A program made the position numbers and the translations under genes. Under the pieces are notes generated by a model. The model had not been told where the DNA came from. It made no database searches and was given only the letters and a program-made list of their open reading frames with translations. A stretch of DNA of 9,505 nt. Source: Balneolaceae bacterium (GTDB taxonomy: Bacteria > Bacteroidota > Rhodothermia > Balneolales > Balneolaceae). Positions 6,098-9,505 of this stretch are shown here, in pieces (position 1 is the first letter of the stretch; the number at the start of each line of letters is the position of its first letter). The stretch covers positions 1 through 9,505 of the forward strand of contig SKGY01000031.1 of NCBI GenBank assembly GCA_007117235.1. Direction: 5' to 3'.

Positions 6098-9000
6098 TTG
6101 AAATATTTACTGCCACATCTAAACGCTTCAATTTTCTTTCTTGCTCTCTCTGTTAATATTGGCGGAGCACAAAATATTGTTATTGAGGATGATTTTGAAG
6201 ACCAAAATTTAACTGCCAATCCGGAATGGACCGGAGATATAGGGAACTTCACTTTTTTCGATGATAATGGTAACACACTCTTAAGGTTGGCCGCTCCAGA
6301 GGCGGGTAGTTCACAGCTACGAACTGCGTCAACTACCGCTTATGGAACCTGGGAGTTTTATATAGATCAGGATTTCCCGCCCTCAAATTCGAATAGGGGT
6401 TTTATTTTTCTAACCTCAGACTCAGAAGATCTGACAGACAATGTAAACGGCTATGCAATTCGTACAGGCGAAAACTCATCACCTAATTTTTTCAGGCTGT
6501 TTAGATTTACAAATGGTACAGGTACAGAAATTTTAACCGGTGAACTGGATATTTCAGGTGGCGGTCCCTATCAAATAAAAGTGACTCGAGATGTCGATGG
6601 CGAATGGGGTTTATATGAGTCTGAGGGCTATGGCTCTGTTCCAAAATTTGTGGGCAGTACCTTAGATAACACGCATACAACGTCTTCCTTTTTTGGGTTT
6701 CAGCTAAATTATACAGCCACACGTGCTAACAATTTCTATTTCGATGACATTGTCATTAGAGATGGAATTGAGCCACTTCAGCTGGTTGATGTAGAGGTGG
6801 AGTCTGGTAGCAGTCTGCGTCTATTTTTCACAGAAGAGGTCGATGAAAGCTCGCTTCAAACAACGGATTTCAGTTTAAACAGTGTTCAACCAACCGGGGT
6901 CACTCTCGATATTGATAATCAGAATGAAGTAATCATTGAATTTGAGGATGGCCTTAATGAAGGTGAGAGCACTCTTGAGATTACAGATATTGATGATTTC
7001 AGAGGAAACACGATTGAACCTGTAAATTTTGAGTTTACAATAACGAGTCCATTTTTCATTGAAAATGTGGAGTTAGTTAATGCAACAGATATTGAAATTG
7101 AATTTTCGGAGGAACCTGATGAAGCTGACTTGGTTACTTCAGCTTTTAATGTATCTGGTGTTGGTAATCCGGAAAATGTAGAGTTTGATAGCGACGCTAA
7201 CCCTACATTAATTAAGCTTATTTTCTCAACTGTGTTTGAAGATGGCGATTATGATCTTTCAATAGTTGAAAACATCAGAAGTCTTAACAATTGGAATCTA
7301 AGTGGTGACACAGAATTTAACTTCACGGTTGAAAATCCCTTTGAAGTTGTGGGTTTTACTGCCAATTCAAACGAAGAGATAGATATTATCTTTACTGAAG
7401 CTGTTGAAGAGTCATTTTTAAATAACACCTCAAATTTTATAGTAGAAGGTGTTGGAAACCCTTCAAACGTAGAGTCAGTTTCTGCAGGGACAGTAAGATT
7501 AACATTTGATCCTCAACTTGCCGCAGGCAGCTACTCACTTATAATTGGAGAGATTGAAAGTGTAAATGGTTGGCCTCTCATCGGAGATAATGAATTTGAG
7601 TTCATGGTATTTGATCAGTTTGAAACCGGTGACATCCTGATTAGCGAGTTCTTCTATCGTGTTCCTGTCGACTGGCGAACGGCGGAATTTGACCGGCCAA
7701 GGTATATAGAACTGTTCAACTCTTCTGATAAATTTCTAAACCTCAGGGATTTTACTATAAATGGTGAAAATATCAATTCCGAAACGGACCTTTCTATTTC
7801 ACCAAACGAGTATCTTGTTATCACAAGAGGAGAGCCTGTTTTTATTGAAAAATTTGGTGAGCGAAATTTCTTTGAGGCAGAGAACTTTCCATCACTTAGT
7901 CTTACAACACAAAACGAAATTGTTCTAAAAACAGACGGTGGAGTAACAGTTGATTCCCTTTTTTACAGGGCAAGTTTATGGGGAGGAAACGGAAGGTCGT
8001 TAGAAAGGGCTTCGTTTGATGTTTCACCTGTCTATCGTGATAATTGGATCGAGTCTTCTGACGCCTTACTGGGGTCACCCGGGCTGGCAAATACAGTCAT
8101 TGCTCCAACTGATGAACCGCAAGTAGTAGAGGTCATTTATGAAGTTCCAAGAGAGATTAAAGTTCGGTTTTCACGTGCATTATCAGAAAACTCTATTATT
8201 GATCTGTCGAACTTTGGGTTGGATAATAATACTCAGTTTGAATCGGTAGAGTATGATGAAATAGATAAACGGATACTCATTTTTGAAACTGTTGAAAATC
8301 TTGTTGATGAAGCGGATTACCTCTTTAATTACAATAATGTTGATGACATTTTCGGAAATGAAGTTACCGGTGATCAGGTGTTTGAGTTTCGTTTCACAAA
8401 TCCATTTAGAGTGCTGAATGCAGACGTTCAGGATGATGGAAATGTTCTCATTACATTTACGCAGCCATTGAATGTATCAACAGTATCTGCAACGGATTTT
8501 CAGCTTGGCAGTGGCGAGACACCAACCGGGATACAATTTCCAAATTCAGAAAATGTACTTCTCGAATTTGACATAACCTTTGATGTTGGCAGTTATACGT
8601 TAATCATCAATGATATAGAGAGTATTGTTGGCTGGCAGATTGAGCAGGATACAGAATTCGACTTTTTTGTTTTTGATCTGTATGAGCCTGGTGATGTGCT
8701 AATCAATGAATTTATGTACAATCCGCCAGAAGGATACACGCGATATGTGGAGCTGATTAATACAACCGATAAGATTCTGAATCTCAGAGATTTTGAACTA
8801 CGCCGGCAAGTTGGTGCTACAAATAATGGTGGCGCCATTAGCGAGTCAAGTATAGCAATTCAACCAAACGGTTACCTGGTGATCACTGCCGATTCGAGTT
8901 TAATGAAGAGCAGTTTCGGGAGTGGAAGCTGGGTTCAGATGTCAAACTTCCCGGGATTGACGACGACTACGGAAAGCACGATACGGCTTTTGGATAATCA

Positions 9001-9505
9001 GGGGCAGCATGCTGACTCTCTTCGATATAATCCATCAACCTGGGGCGGAAACGGGGTAGCGCTGGAACGCCGCCGCCTGGATATTGATGCTGTTTACAGA
9101 CAAAACTGGGCTGAATCCGTTAATGAGTTACTTGGTACTCCGGGTCAGCCAAATGACGTTGCTGATTTTGAGTTCTCACTGAATGTTAATGTGGTATCTC
9201 TTACCGAATTACAGCTGACTTTTAATCTGCCGTTTGATGAGGATGACCTTGAAGCAAATAAATTCAGCATTGCAGAGATTAACCCTGCTGCACTGACGGT
9301 AATAGCTGCTGATACATTGAATCTTGAATTCGAAAACCCGCTCCCAACCGGCGATCAAACTCTTACAGTCGGATCAATTGGCAGTGTTCCGGGTTGGCAG
9401 ATTGCTGAAGGTACCGAGTTTGACTTTTTTGTATTCGATCTTTACGAGCCGGGCGATGTGCTGATCAATGAGTTTATGTACAATCCGCCTGAAGGGTACA
9501 CGCGA
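6098..9505 (+). CDS. Secreted LTD/Ig-like repeat protein, C-terminus outside the window
   Basis: The frame is open from 6041 to the right edge. It has no ATG before residue 503, so I place the start at TTG 6098. That gives MKYLLPHLNASIFFLALSVN, a signal peptide with likely cleavage after Ala24 (GGA/QN); there is no lipobox Cys. 1136 codons are visible. About 27-223 is a jelly-roll, LamG/concanavalin-like domain with aromatic strands and a closing NNFYFDDIVI. Ig-like domains of about 90-100 residues lie at 226-316, 317-411, 412-505, 668-766, 767-859 and 1022-1113. Lamin-tail (LTD) domains lie at 506-667 and 860-1021, with a third starting at 1114. Both complete LTDs share LINEF/LISEF, YVEL/YIEL, NLRDF, WGGNG (W628, W982) followed by LER, and NW. 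Such proteins are exported and surface-bound or released; any nuclease, adhesin or sorting domain would be further right. No Shine-Dalgarno sequence precedes the start. A weak -7-like TATGTTTT lies at 6060-6067. Confidence 0.88.
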   Translation, partial: MKYLLPHLNASIFFLALSVNIGGAQNIVIEDDFEDQNLTANPEWTGDIGNFTFFDDNGNTLLRLAAPEAGSSQLRTASTTAYGTWEFYIDQDFPPSNSNRGFIFLTSDSEDLTDNVNGYAIRTGENSSPNFFRLFRFTNGTGTEILTGELDISGGGPYQIKVTRDVDGEWGLYESEGYGSVPKFVGSTLDNTHTTSSFFGFQLNYTATRANNFYFDDIVIRDGIEPLQLVDVEVESGSSLRLFFTEEVDESSLQTTDFSLNSVQPTGVTLDIDNQNEVIIEFEDGLNEGESTLEITDIDDFRGNTIEPVNFEFTITSPFFIENVELVNATDIEIEFSEEPDEADLVTSAFNVSGVGNPENVEFDSDANPTLIKLIFSTVFEDGDYDLSIVENIRSLNNWNLSGDTEFNFTVENPFEVVGFTANSNEEIDIIFTEAVEESFLNNTSNFIVEGVGNPSNVESVSAGTVRLTFDPQLAAGSYSLIIGEIESVNGWPLIGDNEFEFMVFDQFETGDILISEFFYRVPVDWRTAEFDRPRYIELFNSSDKFLNLRDFTINGENINSETDLSISPNEYLVITRGEPVFIEKFGERNFFEAENFPSLSLTTQNEIVLKTDGGVTVDSLFYRASLWGGNGRSLERASFDVSPVYRDNWIESSDALLGSPGLANTVIAPTDEPQVVEVIYEVPREIKVRFSRALSENSIIDLSNFGLDNNTQFESVEYDEIDKRILIFETVENLVDEADYLFNYNNVDDIFGNEVTGDQVFEFRFTNPFRVLNADVQDDGNVLITFTQPLNVSTVSATDFQLGSGETPTGIQFPNSENVLLEFDITFDVGSYTLIINDIESIVGWQIEQDTEFDFFVFDLYEPGDVLINEFMYNPPEGYTRYVELINTTDKILNLRDFELRRQVGATNNGGAISESSIAIQPNGYLVITADSSLMKSSFGSGSWVQMSNFPGLTTTTESTIRLLDNQGQHADSLRYNPSTWGGNGVALERRRLDIDAVYRQNWAESVNELLGTPGQPNDVADFEFSLNVNVVSLTELQLTFNLPFDEDDLEANKFSIAEINPAALTVIAADTLNLEFENPLPTGDQTLTVGSIGSVPGWQIAEGTEFDFFVFDLYEPGDVLINEFMYNPPEGYTR
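7613..8098 (+). other. LTD domain 1 of the repeat protein
   Basis: Residues 506-667 (162 residues). It has ILISEFFYR, RYIELFNSSDKFLNLRDF, EYLVITRG, WGGNGRSLERASFD and RDNWIESSDALLGSPG in the order usual for lamin-tail domains. It is the most diverged copy, with an insert of about ten residues (RVPVDWRTAEFDRP) where LTD 2 has YNPPEGYT. Confidence 0.75.
8651..8743 (+). repeat. 31-codon repeat, copy 1 (Ig end to LTD 2 start)
   Basis: Encodes 31 residues from TEFDFFVFDLYEPGDVLINE through FMYNPPEGYTR, identical in protein to the copy at 9413-9505. The two copies differ at 13 of 93 bases and every difference is silent. It spans the last strand of an Ig-like domain and the first strands of LTD 2. 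Confidence 0.9.
8675..9160 (+). other. LTD domain 2 of the repeat protein
   Basis: Residues 860-1021, also 162 residues. It carries DVLINEFMYNPPEGYTRYVE, NTTDKILNLRDFEL, GYLVITADSS, WGGNGVALERRRLD and RQNWAESVNELLGTPGQP. The last two blocks match LTD 1 closely. It is followed by only one Ig-like domain before the next LTD, whereas LTD 1 is followed by two. Confidence 0.78.
9413..9505 (+). repeat. 31-codon repeat, copy 2, running to the window edge
   Basis: Same protein sequence as 8651-8743, 762 bases (254 residues) later, opening the third LTD. The identity may continue beyond the edge, so the true repeat length is unknown. Confidence 0.9.

Noticed and set aside
6037..6276. Minus-strand 79-codon ORF over the start of the LTD gene
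   Set aside because: It overlaps the signal peptide and first domain of the long plus-strand frame and shows no domain of its own.
6507..8838. Minus-strand ORFs of 62-81 codons inside the LTD gene
   Set aside because: They are antisense to the continuous 1136-codon frame, with translations rich in unusual runs and no family signal.
8651..9505. Direct repeat considered as a mobile-element or recombination scar
   Set aside because: The copies differ only at silent positions and stay in frame at matching domain borders, which fits domain repetition in a protein, not insertion.

Overview
The window reads as ordinary chromosomal DNA from a Gram-negative bacterium of the Bacteroidota/Balneolota type. 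The pointers are moderate AT-richness, a large AsmA-like envelope protein, a secreted multidomain protein carrying lamin-tail (LTD) and Ig-like modules, a gene start without a Shine-Dalgarno sequence, and one exact TAnnTTTG box, the promoter element known from Bacteroidetes. The lineage is inferred; there is no rRNA or marker gene to fix it.

Layout. Bases 1-2444 (minus strand) hold an AsmA-family protein whose C-terminus lies beyond the left edge. Upstream of it on the same strand is gltX, glutamate-tRNA ligase (2581-4071). A 170-base divergent gap (4072-4241) carries promoter candidates for both directions. Then come two plus-strand genes 32 bases apart, probably one transcript: a three-helix membrane protein with a DUF1499 domain (4242-4964) and a small VOC/glyoxalase-fold protein with an intact metal triad (4997-5416). 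They converge on a minus-strand gene for an unrecognised 128-residue, possibly PH-like protein (5449-5835). This gene is overlapped by ATGA with a doubtful 63-residue membrane ORF (5832-6023). Two strikingly perfect tandem dyads (5956-5985 and 5992-6023) lie in the same stretch.

From 6098 to the right edge there is a single open frame of 1136 codons without a stop. It begins at a probable TTG start, followed by a good signal peptide. The order is a lectin-like beta domain, three Ig-like domains, an LTD, two Ig-like domains, a second LTD, one Ig-like domain and the start of a third LTD. The protein is incomplete on the right.

How the genes relate. gltX is housekeeping. The AsmA-like and LTD proteins belong to the cell envelope or surface, but nothing here ties them into one pathway. 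I see no mobile element, CRISPR array, tRNA, rRNA or defence system, and no stretch over 300 bases is without a gene candidate. The items most worth a second look are the paired dyads, the TTG-started LTD repeat protein, and the 31-residue repeat that is identical in protein but has 13 silent differences in DNA.
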